From assembly GCA_010909725.1 (NCBI GenBank), contig JAACMV010000006.1, forward strand, positions 496,001 through 560,000: DNA of 64,000 bases, written 5' to 3'. Numbering within the stretch: position 1 is the first letter of the stretch; each line of letters starts with the position of its first letter. The notes under the pieces were generated by a model that did not search any database, had not been told where the DNA came from, and saw only the letters and a list, made by a program, of their open reading frames with translations. The translations under genes and the position numbers were made by a program. Shown piece after piece: positions 53,194 to 62,753 of this stretch. Source of the DNA: Picochlorum sp. 'celeri'. Its lineage: Eukaryota; Chlorophyta; Trebouxiophyceae.

Positions 53194-56100
53194 ATGCTGG
53201 CAAGGGACATGCCAGTGCCTGAGGCACCCCTACAACATGAGTGAATCCGTCATTTTCTATCTTAGTCGTTCCTTGGATTGTCAAAGCAAACTTCCATCCA
53301 TTTTCAAATTCTGCAGCACCTATGCCTGCATCTTGGAGTGCATTCTCATTATAGAAGAACTCAAATGCGGAAGTGGTCTCATCATCATTTCTTTGGCCAA
53401 AACCACGGACAGGGAGGTCGGTGGCAAATGGAGCACAATTTGGGTCTGGTGTGCAATCTTTCAGATAGTTGAATGTACCATACGGATTTACGGATGGAAC
53501 ACCGCAAGAGACCTGGAAAGTTGCAATAAGACTCCTTGTTCCGTATGGGACTGCAGAGTTAAATATCTTTCCACATGTACCTGTGTAACCAGTAACACCA
53601 TTTTGAAGGGCAATGCTTGTGGCTGGTGCAAAGCCACCCCGTCCATTTGGATCCACTTTGGGGAACATGGTCCCATCACCTCCCGTCTGCCCGCCTACCC
53701 ACTTGAACCCAAATCCAACGAGGAGATCATCCACTTCAAAACTTCCCAGTGTGAGGGATGCCAACGTGTTTCCTACGTTGAAGCCGCCAGATGCCTTGAC
53801 AATGGCTTCTGTTAGAACAAATGAGGTGGCATATATCTCAAACGTCGTGCTGGGTGATTCCTTTGCGTACACTCCAAGCTGGTTGGATAAGCCTACTTTG
53901 AACCAACCATCAGCTTCTGGGTCGCCAGTGATTTGCGTGATGCCAGCTTCCGGATTGGCTGCAAAAGCTCCAATTCCATCCACACCACATGCGATGGTGG
54001 CAGGCTTGGACTTTAGCTCGAAAGTGGCAGGGGGGATGGTGTACAGCACACGGCACTCGTACTTGTTGCTTGAATAATCTGCCATATTCTTCAATTTCTC
54101 CTCTCCTCCTGTGACAGCAGGCTCGAAGTCCACGACTGCGGAGCACTTGCCGTTCGTGCAACTGCTTGCTTGTGATAAGCACTGTCCTCCTTCCAGGCAG
54201 CACTCAACTCCCACAAACGAAACACTGTCAGGGTCATTATTCCAAAATACTTTTCGCTGCAAAGGCTTTTCTTGGATGGGAGATAGATTTGGCTGAAGAT
54301 CTGGAATACAGGATTGTGGATAGCTGCAAGTGCAAACACAAACACATTATCTCTTTTATTATACCTGAGTTGGATATTTTCCATTTCGGAAAACAGTTGT
54401 AAGCGGTTCTGTGGTTTTCATAACGTATATCTTATGGCTAGAGCGATACGTTTGGAAAAAATGTCAGAGATACAAGGATATTGCATGCACATCGAGGTAG
54501 CATGTCAACACATTTTGATTCATACCTGTATGTCACTGTCGCAGGAGTGGCAGCGACGGCCTGAGATTCAACCTGCTGCCGCACTGACACAACTTTGCAC
54601 GAGTAGGGTGCCTCTGGCATCACACCATCAAATGTCACAGACCTGGTCTCAGATCCCACCGTCCTCTCCACAGGATCCAAATCGCCTGAGGTACAAGTCA
54701 CCACATAGTTCAAGGGTTGGAGACCGATGATGGGCGCTTGCCACACCACAGTGATGCCTGGCGAACAAATGCTACTGCCAGTAGCAGAGGCCTCCACATT
54801 TCTGGGCAATGACGGTACAACGGGTTGAGGAGTTGGCTGTGGCTCTGGAGACGGCTCTGGAGACGGCTCTGGGGACGGCTCTGGAGACGGCTCTGGGGAC
54901 GGCTCTGGAGACGGCTCTGGGGACGGCTCTGGAGATGGCTCTGGAGATGGCTCTGGGGACGGCTCTGGAGATTGTTCTGGCGAAGGAGAAGGAGACGAGG
55001 CTGGAACCTCTTCCTGTTTAGTAGACTTTTCCACACCATCAACCTGAGTGCCCTCTCCAAAGGTAGAGGAGACCGTTTCGGGATCCTGGAGAGCATCCTG
55101 GATTTGGTTAGCCCCCTCGTTTGCTGCCTCTACCTGAGATTCACTAGTCACACCCAATGAAACTCGACTCTCAGTCTCAATTCCACCAGATTCCGTCTGC
55201 AGAAGACTTTTTCCGGACCGACCTCCTGCTGGACGAACGCTGACTACAGTGCAGTTAGTCAACTCAGGATCATAATTCGAGAGAGAGATCAAATTCCTGC
55301 ACAAATTATCCTGCTTTTCTTGTCCAAAAGACTCGACAGTCTCATTTGCAAAAGAAATTTCGACGCTCAGCACAGGAATCTCAACTGTAACCACAGCGGG
55401 GGGAGGTGGAGGGGGAAAAGGCGGTGGTGGTGACAACGGTGTTGGGGTGGGCCTTTTGAGAATAAACCTCCAATGCAGACCTTCTCGTGCCGGACGATCC
55501 AGTACGACTGAATTATCTCTGCATTGATTATTATCTCTGAGGACTGGACCAAGAAGACTCACGGACCCCCTAGTCGTACAGGTCTCTCGATACTGCATCA
55601 TGTCAAGTAGTCTTTGTAGTTGGTGCTCTTCCTTGTAAAACCTCATTCATATCTCCCGCAAACAAAACCATTCCTCTAAGATATTTTCGAATCGTACCTT
55701 TGCAAATACTTTGTATACTGTGCCTTGACTCCCCACTTGAGTGAGATCCCACGAGAGAAGACCTCTGGGACGCACACGCACCGAGTTGGACCGACAACTT
55801 CTGGCAAACGACAGCTTTGCTGGACAGCACTTTGCTCGGTACACCTTCAAGTAACGCAAGACAGATATGGTAATAATTCACAGTAGTACATATCCCTCAT
55901 AGAAAAAGAACGTACCGCCTCGAGGGAAAACGTGTTGCTTTCCACGTTGACCACACGCCACCTCATCGGCCTCTTCGCATCAGCCGACTGGAGCCGAACT
56001 CTTCCAGAAGGATCCCTTCCCCATTCCTCATAGGACAGGTACTTTCCTGCAGAGGGGAAATTACATAACAATACGTCGTTAATATATTAACTCTTATTCG

Positions 56101-56425
56101 AATTATTTTGATTTTGCGAACCGCGAATGGTCAAGACCCGCCCATGTTGCCTTTCGCTCCTCCAAGAGGTTTAGTCGGTCACACAACGCGTACCTTTACA
56201 TTCTCCGGTTCCCACATACTGAACGACATATTCTCCATCCACCAATTTGCCTATAGTGCATCATTATAATCATGAGCAGTATTAATTTAAATAGTGTGAT
56301 TACATATAGGCGTCGAATTCTATGCAACGCGCAACAGTCCGTGTCAATTCAAACTCACCATAGGCAGCCACGGAACCTAGAAGAAGTACCACCACGGCAA
56401 CCACGAACGCCGTGTTGCGAGTCAT
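53192..56425 (-). CDS. Secreted proline-rich protein with fibronectin-III-like domain (gene B), six exons
   Basis: Exons are 56425-56359, 56250-56194, 56046-55916, 55844-55698, 55631-54526 and 54323-53192. Phases agree at every join and give 879 aa. Residues 1-22 are a signal peptide (MTRNTAFVVAVVVLLLGSVA). Residues 23 to about 200 hold three similar Cys/Trp segments like those ending gene A, possibly a beta-trefoil. SPPPPFPPPPPP at about 208-220 is a wall-glycoprotein linker. An acidic region and a (Ser-Pro-Glu-Pro)n linker (about 351-397) follow, then a fibronectin-III-like domain (about 400-500, PRNVEASATG ... ITVVWQAP ... YVVTC ... YSCKV). Exon 6 is a Cys-bearing extracellular region of unknown family. 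A role in wall or surface adhesion is inference. Confidence 0.82.
54841..54980 (-). repeat. Minisatellite encoding the Ser-Pro-Glu-Pro linker
   Basis: A 12-base unit GGCTCTGG(A/G)GAC (plus strand) repeats about eleven times and encodes Pro-Glu-Pro-Ser on the minus strand. Synonymous A/G changes alternate among units, as after local duplication. Confidence 0.9.
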
Positions 56426-56785
56426 TTTCGTATCAGACCCAGTCAAATAAATAAAAACCGAAAAAGCTTGTTGCTTTTATAATAATGGTATATACTTTGA
56501 GGTCTGTATAGATCCTTTCTTCGTCCCGCACAAGAATGGTAGTAGCTTACCCTCGTTGTTGTTTTGTGTGTCCACTTTTGCAGTGGCGTGTTCAAATGTC
56601 GACTTACGGGAAACCACCCTGTATCAGGCCTCGAGGTATTCGATAAAGTAGTAGTGAATGGAATTTCTAAAACAATATGAAGAGATTCTTTTGCATACAT
56701 TGTCCAAGACTGGATTACATGACGACGTAGTCTAGGGTCGAATCTGGGATATGCACTCCATGCTGACGTGTACATGGACAGATCC
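56426..56785. other. Upstream flank of gene B
   Basis: 360 bp between the start of gene B and the LTR fragment. It should hold the gene B promoter. Short overlapping frames look non-coding. Confidence 0.5.
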
Positions 56786-56807
56786 TGTAACAGCACAGAT
56801 GATGCCT
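56786..56807 (+). repeat. Left piece of a split Ty3 LTR
   Basis: The first 22 bases of the LTR (TGTAACAGCACAGATGATGC then CT). The LTR resumes at 62366 after element 5 and its CCT duplication. Confidence 0.88.
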
Positions 56808-57157
56808 CACTAGCGTCACGAGGTTCCTTCATTGATACTTCGTGAAATTTCAAGTGGACCAAAACGACCCCTTGGTGCCATAAATATTTACAATTTTACT
56901 ATAATAATGTATAACCGAGGCCAGTTTGGCCTGAAATATGAGTTTTGTCAAGAAACGGGTCGGTCCACTCTGCTTGCAATTCGCCTTCTCCGAGTTGACC
57001 AGTTTGCTGCGTCAGAGAAGCACCAAGCGTCATATAACATATATTAAATGATAATTATATCATATGACAAGATATATGGCCCAAACATGGCTCTTGGTGT
57101 GAGGAGCATTTCCAAGGCATTGATGTCACATCTTGACCGAAGTTGAGCATCTCACGT

Positions 57158-60149
57158 CTACGAATCGATATGTCTGAGCCACTTTTGAGATTTTGGTACA
57201 ACAAAGTCGCTATATTTGACTTGCGTTTCCTCGGTGGGATTCCCCTTCTTGTCCAGGTCACTGCAGTTTAAACGAACGACCTTTGTCAGTATCTTCTCCA
57301 AGGGAAGGCATCGAATACGTATCAGATTGTGGTCCCGATTGATTTTGATTTCAATTACTGTGCCAAAGTCGTGATCATGATGAAATTCAACCTGGTCATC
57401 ACGATATATTTGGATGGCTGCTGCCATTGTCTCTGTCCCATCGACTTCTACAGAAAAGAAAAATTTCACAATGCCAACTCCAAGGTGGTGCGATGAGCCC
57501 GATGAATTCATGTCAACAAGCACAGTATTTGACTGTCGTGTCCGCTCCCTGTTGTACAAAGATGAATTTACTCTCTCAATCTTGCCATCTCGGTGTAGTT
57601 CAGCAACTTTGTAAACTTTGCAATCTGATGTATGTGCCCTGATGTTGGAACGTCGACAGAACGCCTGAATGCGTTCCATCTGTTTCTCCGTGGCCTTTGT
57701 TGGGCCTGTAAAGAAATCCTCATCCGATGCAATGGAAGGGCTGCTCTTGCTCTGAGATACCTGGGTGATGCTGGAAGCAGATGACTTGCCACAGCACTCC
57801 TCCAGGTAGTAGTGGTCCAACAGTTTCTGTACTGCAACCTTTTCTGGTTCTGCTTTTCCTGTGGCATTCTTCTTGAAGAATTGAAGCGATCTCTCAATGT
57901 GCAACTCATTCATGAACTTGGCTTTTCCTGTTGCCTTCTCCTGATCTAATAGTCTGCAGATAAGGATGTGCAGGTTTTGCGTGCACACTGGCATAAAATT
58001 CTGCAAATTACGATGTTTAAATTTTGAAAGGAGGCGCAATGCGTAATGAGGCACATGCATCTCCACATACCTTTTCGCATATCTTGGCAAACTCCAGCAG
58101 GCTCTCTTGTGCTTCCTTTGCAGCCAGTGTTGTGCGGCCATGCTTGTCAAGAGACACTGTGTCCTGATCCATAAAAAAGTCAATTCCTCTTCTTAAATAT
58201 CCCCATGCCTCTTTTGCTAGTGGTGGAAGCACTCCGTCTTCGAGACCCAGGACTTTACTTGTTACTGCTGGGTGCATAAGGAGAGTGCCTTGAAACTCCC
58301 AAAGGTTCTTCGCGTCTTCGACAAGGAATGCCGCAATATTTGATAAACATCTCGGTGGCCTTCCCAGGTCAGATGTTGAGATGATACAATTATTCAATTC
58401 CTTGAGCTTGCTCAGGCGTAAGATCGTAACTTCATTTGTATCTGATCCATCTTCATCCCTGTCCTTTGTTCTATTTCTCTTCTTCCTAGCCTTCTTTTTC
58501 GGGTCCTTCTTCACAAGAAGAGTAAAAAACGTTTTGAGTACTCCAAGAAAAATGAGATGGTAAAAGGGAAGGAGAAAGGCATGCACACGGTGTAGTGTGG
58601 TCACTTTCCCAAACAGGTCACATTTCCCATTGATGCCCAACTCTTTCCTGATCTCCTCGTGCTGATATCTCCCTTCCTTGATCAAGTACATAAACAGATT
58701 CTCCCGGTGTTCCATGTTTTCTAGGGACAATCGCTGTCTTCTGACACCCATTTGGTAGGTCAGAAGTCGTTGCTCTTCCTCTTTTTGTGTCACACATATA
58801 TAATGCAAGTAAGAGACAGGTTCGAGGTAGCCCAAGGGCTTCAATGCTTTTTCAACTCGAACTGAAGGATGGCGGCAGTATGGGCAGCAAAAGGTAGCAT
58901 TAGCTCCATTGAAGCAACCTAATTTGCTTCGTGCAGGGGAATCACAGTGGATAAATACCCAATACGGTTTGTGGAGTATTTCCACTTGCTTGCCTTCGCT
59001 GTTAATATAGCTCACTTGAATACCAGACTCTGCTGCCTTAGTAAATTGTGCAGCGATCAAATTGAACAACGCATTCAGACAGGTTGGCTCTTTGGGGCCC
59101 GGTAAGTAGAGCAATGGCACTGTCATGCTGTCCTTGTGGGCTAGATCTGCTGGCAAGTCCTCGCATCGCATGCTTACAACTCCCATAGAATGCTCTTTTG
59201 ATTTAGTAGCCTGACACCAATCAAATCCAACACTATACACACTATTGCTGCCCTGTGCCACCCCCCCACGGGTGGCTCCTACTAACCATTTGTAGTGCTC
59301 GGACTGGTAGACTAAGTTCTGCTCCCTTTGCGACCCTCTTTTCTGCGCAAAGTCAGGTATACGGAAGAGACGCTTGATTTGACTTTCAAGATTGAATGCA
59401 TAAAACTTCTGCAGAGCAGGCAAATAAGATCAGAATCGATAGGTCTCATGGATAGTAAATACTATTTGACAAGAGCTGAGTACCTTCCTGGGCGTGACCC
59501 TGAGAGAACCATCAAAATTTCTCACTACGTTGAATCGAGGCTTCTCACAACCTTTACACTTATCATCCTTGTGTGAGATCCATTGCTCCTTGGGAAGACG
59601 GTCGAATATGTACTGCAGGCAAGTACAAATGTGATGCTCAACCTGGTCAGCCTTGGGAATGCCAAGGGATTCTCTCACGAGATACAGGGATTTGGGGATG
59701 ATGGGATCAAAATTCTCCAATAAGACTCGATCTCGTTGTAACAGCTCTTCGAATGTTGCTTTCCCCATACCACTTGAGACATAGAGTGCAAATGATGACT
59801 GCAAGTATTCCTTCAACGTTTGGTTTGCACCAGTGAAAACAGGCTCGTTCATCATGCTGACGTAATACTCGACTGTGTTTTTCTTGGGAATAGAGGTGTA
59901 AGTATTGTAATATTCAAAAGGAGAGCCATCCTCTGCAGCATCTTCACCTGAATTCTGAACGGGTGTAGGCACTTCTGCTGTCTCTGGACTCAACTGCTCC
60001 GTGGCTATCATGGGAGGTGCATCACCTACAGTGAGCTCCCCTGTGAAAATCGACTTGCATTTACCTTGAATGTGATGTGCTTTCCCACTGCGAGAGGATG
60101 GCATCCTCCTGCGACAGTTGTGGCAAAGGTCCTGAGTCATGGCAACCAA
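57158..60149 (-). CDS. Element 5 Tnp2-type transposase, three exons
   Basis: Exons are 60149-59484, 59408-58071 and 58000-57158 (introns 75 and 70 nt, phase 0), about 948 aa. The N-terminus has CHNCRRRMP with a following His and Cys, a small zinc finger. A second C-x2-C pair lies near residue 205 (CKGCEKPRF). Exon 2 holds the Tnp2 core: SVGFDWCQATKS, YLPGPKEPTCL, IHCDSPARSKLGCFNG and FCCPYC. Two further basic and acidic tracts end exon 2. Exon 3 is a C-terminal region with beta-rich strands (IEIKINRDHNLIRIRCLPLE). It is clearly related in plan to the enzymes of elements 1-3 but far from them in sequence. Confidence 0.82.
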
Positions 60150-60408
60150 CTTTCAAGAACAAATAGGTTATCCAGATACGATCAGACAAGATTTTTCATG
60201 AAAGATCAAATCTTTAATATATCATATAGATATGGTTATCCCAATCTTCCAACGAGACGTCTTCAAAATCGGGATGATAAGGTGCATGTAACTGCAACTG
60301 ACGAATAACTACCAATCATTGTCAACAACAATACATCCATCGACATCCCGCATGACTGATACCAGAACAAATTACCAGATATTTATTTATTAAATAAAAT
60401 TAGTAAAT
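60150..60408. promoter_or_regulatory. Bidirectional promoter region of element 5
   Basis: A 259-bp gap separates the divergent start codons. An AT-rich stretch (TATTTATTTATTAAATAAAA) ends about 10 bases before the plus-strand start. Confidence 0.55.
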
Positions 60409-61800
60409 ATGAGCGAAGAGGTTTTCCTCAGTCCTGGGTTGGAGACGGCTGTTCGTTTGCGGAGTCCAGATGGCACCGACGTGCACGAGTTGTGCACAGT
60501 TTACGAGGGTTGGACGTCCGATATGATCCTGAAAGAGTTGGAGGAAACAATTAAAAAATTAGAGTGTGAGAAAGGGAAAAAAATTCGCTTGTACCTGAAT
60601 GTGGAAAAGTGCAGCGAAGAGAAAACGGTTGGCCTTCGGACCCTTTCGAATTGTCTATCCTGCAGACTGCAGAAGAGATCAGAAAGCGATGATATTTCTC
60701 ATATTACTATTATATTTACTGCAGAAGATTGCCTAGAGACCCAGGACACCAGCGGGTTTCATGGCTCAACTGCCATATCAGCTCGTCAGAGTGATAGCCC
60801 CCAAGACGCCGACTTTAAGAAATGGATACTGGGCATGTTGTACCAGTATTGGCCAAGAATTCACAAGGATCAGGAAGAATATGGGGAAGTTTACGGCGCC
60901 TTTGCTCTAGAGAGGCCAAGGGGACGAAAGGGTATTGTGGATAAATACTTTTGGGAACCTGGCCGGGTGCGAGTCCTTTATGAAATTCAGAAGGAAGGCA
61001 GAAGGAGAAAAATTACCGACTTGACCAAATTCTTCAAGTACGTGACGACCTATACGAACAACACAACATCCAACCTTCGGTTGGGCAAGTTGCGAAGCCA
61101 AGTTGTAGCTGCACTAAGAGGATCTGCTGATGTCTACTGGGACAACTTTGGGCGGTATATAAGGGACAACAACGGAGCCTATGCAGGGTTAGTCCCACCA
61201 GGAGACGACTGGAAGGAAGTAATGCAATGGTTGTCGAGACCAGCACCTGATGCTTCCAATGTATGCAGCATGGGGTTGACATCAAACATCATCCAGGCTT
61301 CTGCAGCAAGAGGAACCGTTTCCAATAGGAATGATCCCACGCCAGGCATAGAAAGCAGCGATGATGAAGACCTTCGAGAACAGCCTAGTAGGATGTGTCA
61401 AGTGGATGATGACCATGCAAATGCAATACTTGACTCCCAACTGCATGCAAATGCATCAGCTTTCGATGTCCCCAAACAAGCAAGTTTGCTTAGGAAAATA
61501 ACTTCTTTACAAGACGACGTGAAATCGCTTAGAGAAATGGCTGCCAAGGACAAGGATGATTCTGGTTTACAACAAGTGATCAAAAAGAAGAATGAGGAAA
61601 TACGATCTCTAAAAGATGAAATCAAGAAGCTCAAGCAGCCAAGAAACAGGAAGCGAAGACCGGCAGGATGTTCAAATGTAGAGGCATGGCAACAAGATGG
61701 TCGAAGATACATTTCTAGCGCAAAAGATAGAGCTGAGAGATGTAGAAGAAAAGAAAGGAGTGAGAACACCCCAGTGAACACAGATATCACGCTAGTGTGA
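60409..61800 (+). CDS. Element 5 accessory protein with coiled coil
   Basis: A single frame of 463 aa starting at ATG 60409. Residues 1-110 look like a compact alpha/beta domain. Residues about 130-290 are Trp/Tyr-rich and basic (KKWILGMLYQYWPRIH; YFWEPGRVRVLYEI; LRSQVVAALRGSADVYW). An acidic linker follows, then a coiled coil at about 352-405 and a basic, nuclear-localisation-like tail (KQPRNRKRRPAG; RRKERS). The position opposite the transposase is that of the accessory genes of elements 1-3, but I see no sequence similarity and no C-x-C or Trp-Pro feature. DNA binding and oligomerisation are likely by composition only. Confidence 0.72.
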   Translation: MSEEVFLSPGLETAVRLRSPDGTDVHELCTVYEGWTSDMILKELEETIKKLECEKGKKIRLYLNVEKCSEEKTVGLRTLSNCLSCRLQKRSESDDISHITIIFTAEDCLETQDTSGFHGSTAISARQSDSPQDADFKKWILGMLYQYWPRIHKDQEEYGEVYGAFALERPRGRKGIVDKYFWEPGRVRVLYEIQKEGRRRKITDLTKFFKYVTTYTNNTTSNLRLGKLRSQVVAALRGSADVYWDNFGRYIRDNNGAYAGLVPPGDDWKEVMQWLSRPAPDASNVCSMGLTSNIIQASAARGTVSNRNDPTPGIESSDDEDLREQPSRMCQVDDDHANAILDSQLHANASAFDVPKQASLLRKITSLQDDVKSLREMAAKDKDDSGLQQVIKKKNEEIRSLKDEIKKLKQPRNRKRRPAGCSNVEAWQQDGRRYISSAKDRAERCRRKERSENTPVNTDITLV

Positions 61801-62247
61801 TTCTTCTGTCGTTCTTTTGAGCTGAAATGTAGTATTAAACCATATAAAATTCTATTTATCACATGTAACGAGAGTTCGGTGGGGAAACCCACCAAAGCTC
61901 AAGTACTGTAGTGAAGTGGAGGCTGCTAGGGCTGGGAAAAAGGTGTACTAGGTGCAGGCTGAGTCTTTAGGGAAATTGGAGTGGCTGTAAATAAGTTAGA
62001 GGTGTCGGATGGTAACGGGCTTGCAGAAATAATAGGATTCTATGCAGCTGATAGCCTGCAGGTTGGAAATTTCAGAACTGGGAGTATGGACAACTGGAGG
62101 TGATACAAGGTATCTGTGAAGTAGCCCTGGCAAATGCTGCTCATATTTGTGTCTGTGACATTAATATATACTATTGAGTGTAATATTATAAATGAATACC
62201 AGAAATAATTTTAATAGGGGCGGTAGTGAGAGCGAGGAGGAACCGAT

Positions 62248-62332
62248 CCTTCACTGGTCCATGGGTGACGAAATGTAACGTCACCGGTCCTTCGCCCCGT
62301 TTGGCGGGCGACCCCGAATGGACCAGTGAAGG
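62248..62332. repeat. Subterminal inverted repeat of element 5
   Basis: CCTTCACTGGTCCAT at 62248-62262 is exactly inverted at 62318-62332, and further GGTCCTTC / GAAGGACC copies lie between and beyond. Repeats of this kind near CACTA ends are typical binding sites for transposition proteins. Confidence 0.75.
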
Positions 62333-62362
62333 ACCGGTGAAGGATCCAGCCTGACGCTAGTG

Positions 62363-62684
62363 CCTCAAGGCACTCTCTTATTAAGGAATCAAGCTACCAA
62401 GAAGATTACACAATATAACCATGAACCAGAGTCTATACTCGAGGACTCATAAGATTATCTATCATTCTACCACATAAACCATCGTGTAACACATTATCAT
62501 CAAGGCCTGTGTTACCAGGATACCAACATAGTGCAGTCTCTACTACGGTGTGGACCATCAGCCGACCGAACCTAATCGTCAGTCTCAGGACGTTCAGTGC
62601 ACGCTCTTACAAGTGGTTTCAGCAGCTCTATTTCGTATAAATCCCGTGGATTTGGCGTGAGGAATCGAGATCTCACGGTATTGA
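62363..62684 (+). repeat. Right piece of the split Ty3 LTR plus leader
   Basis: CCT of the target duplication, then LTR bases to 62611, then about 73 bases matching the leader of the full element (43312-43384) with a small insertion (CAGCAG). Similarity stops at a TA repeat. It has several base changes from the intact LTRs, so it is an older insertion. There is no gag or pol. Confidence 0.88.
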
Positions 62685-62753
62685 GTATATATATATATAT
62701 TATTAATAATATACCGGTAATCAATTGATTGTTAGACATCATAACAACATCAA

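Larger units (their letters stand above)
56808..62362. mobile_element. Element 5: classical CACTA transposon, 5.6 kb
   Basis: The ends are CACTAGCGTCA at 56808-56818 and its inverted form TGACGCTAGTG at 62352-62362; weaker inverted similarity continues for about 15 more bases. The target duplication is CCT (56805-56807 and 62363-62365). Removing the element restores a Ty3 LTR of exactly 268 bp, which proves the boundaries. Contents are a three-exon Tnp2-type transposase on the minus strand and a divergent coiled-coil protein gene on the plus strand. All frames are open. Confidence 0.93.

Noticed and set aside
54841..54980. Regular 12-base repeats considered as a CRISPR-like array
   Set aside because: There are no spacers; the units are directly tandem and encode a Pro-Glu-Pro-Ser linker in frame.
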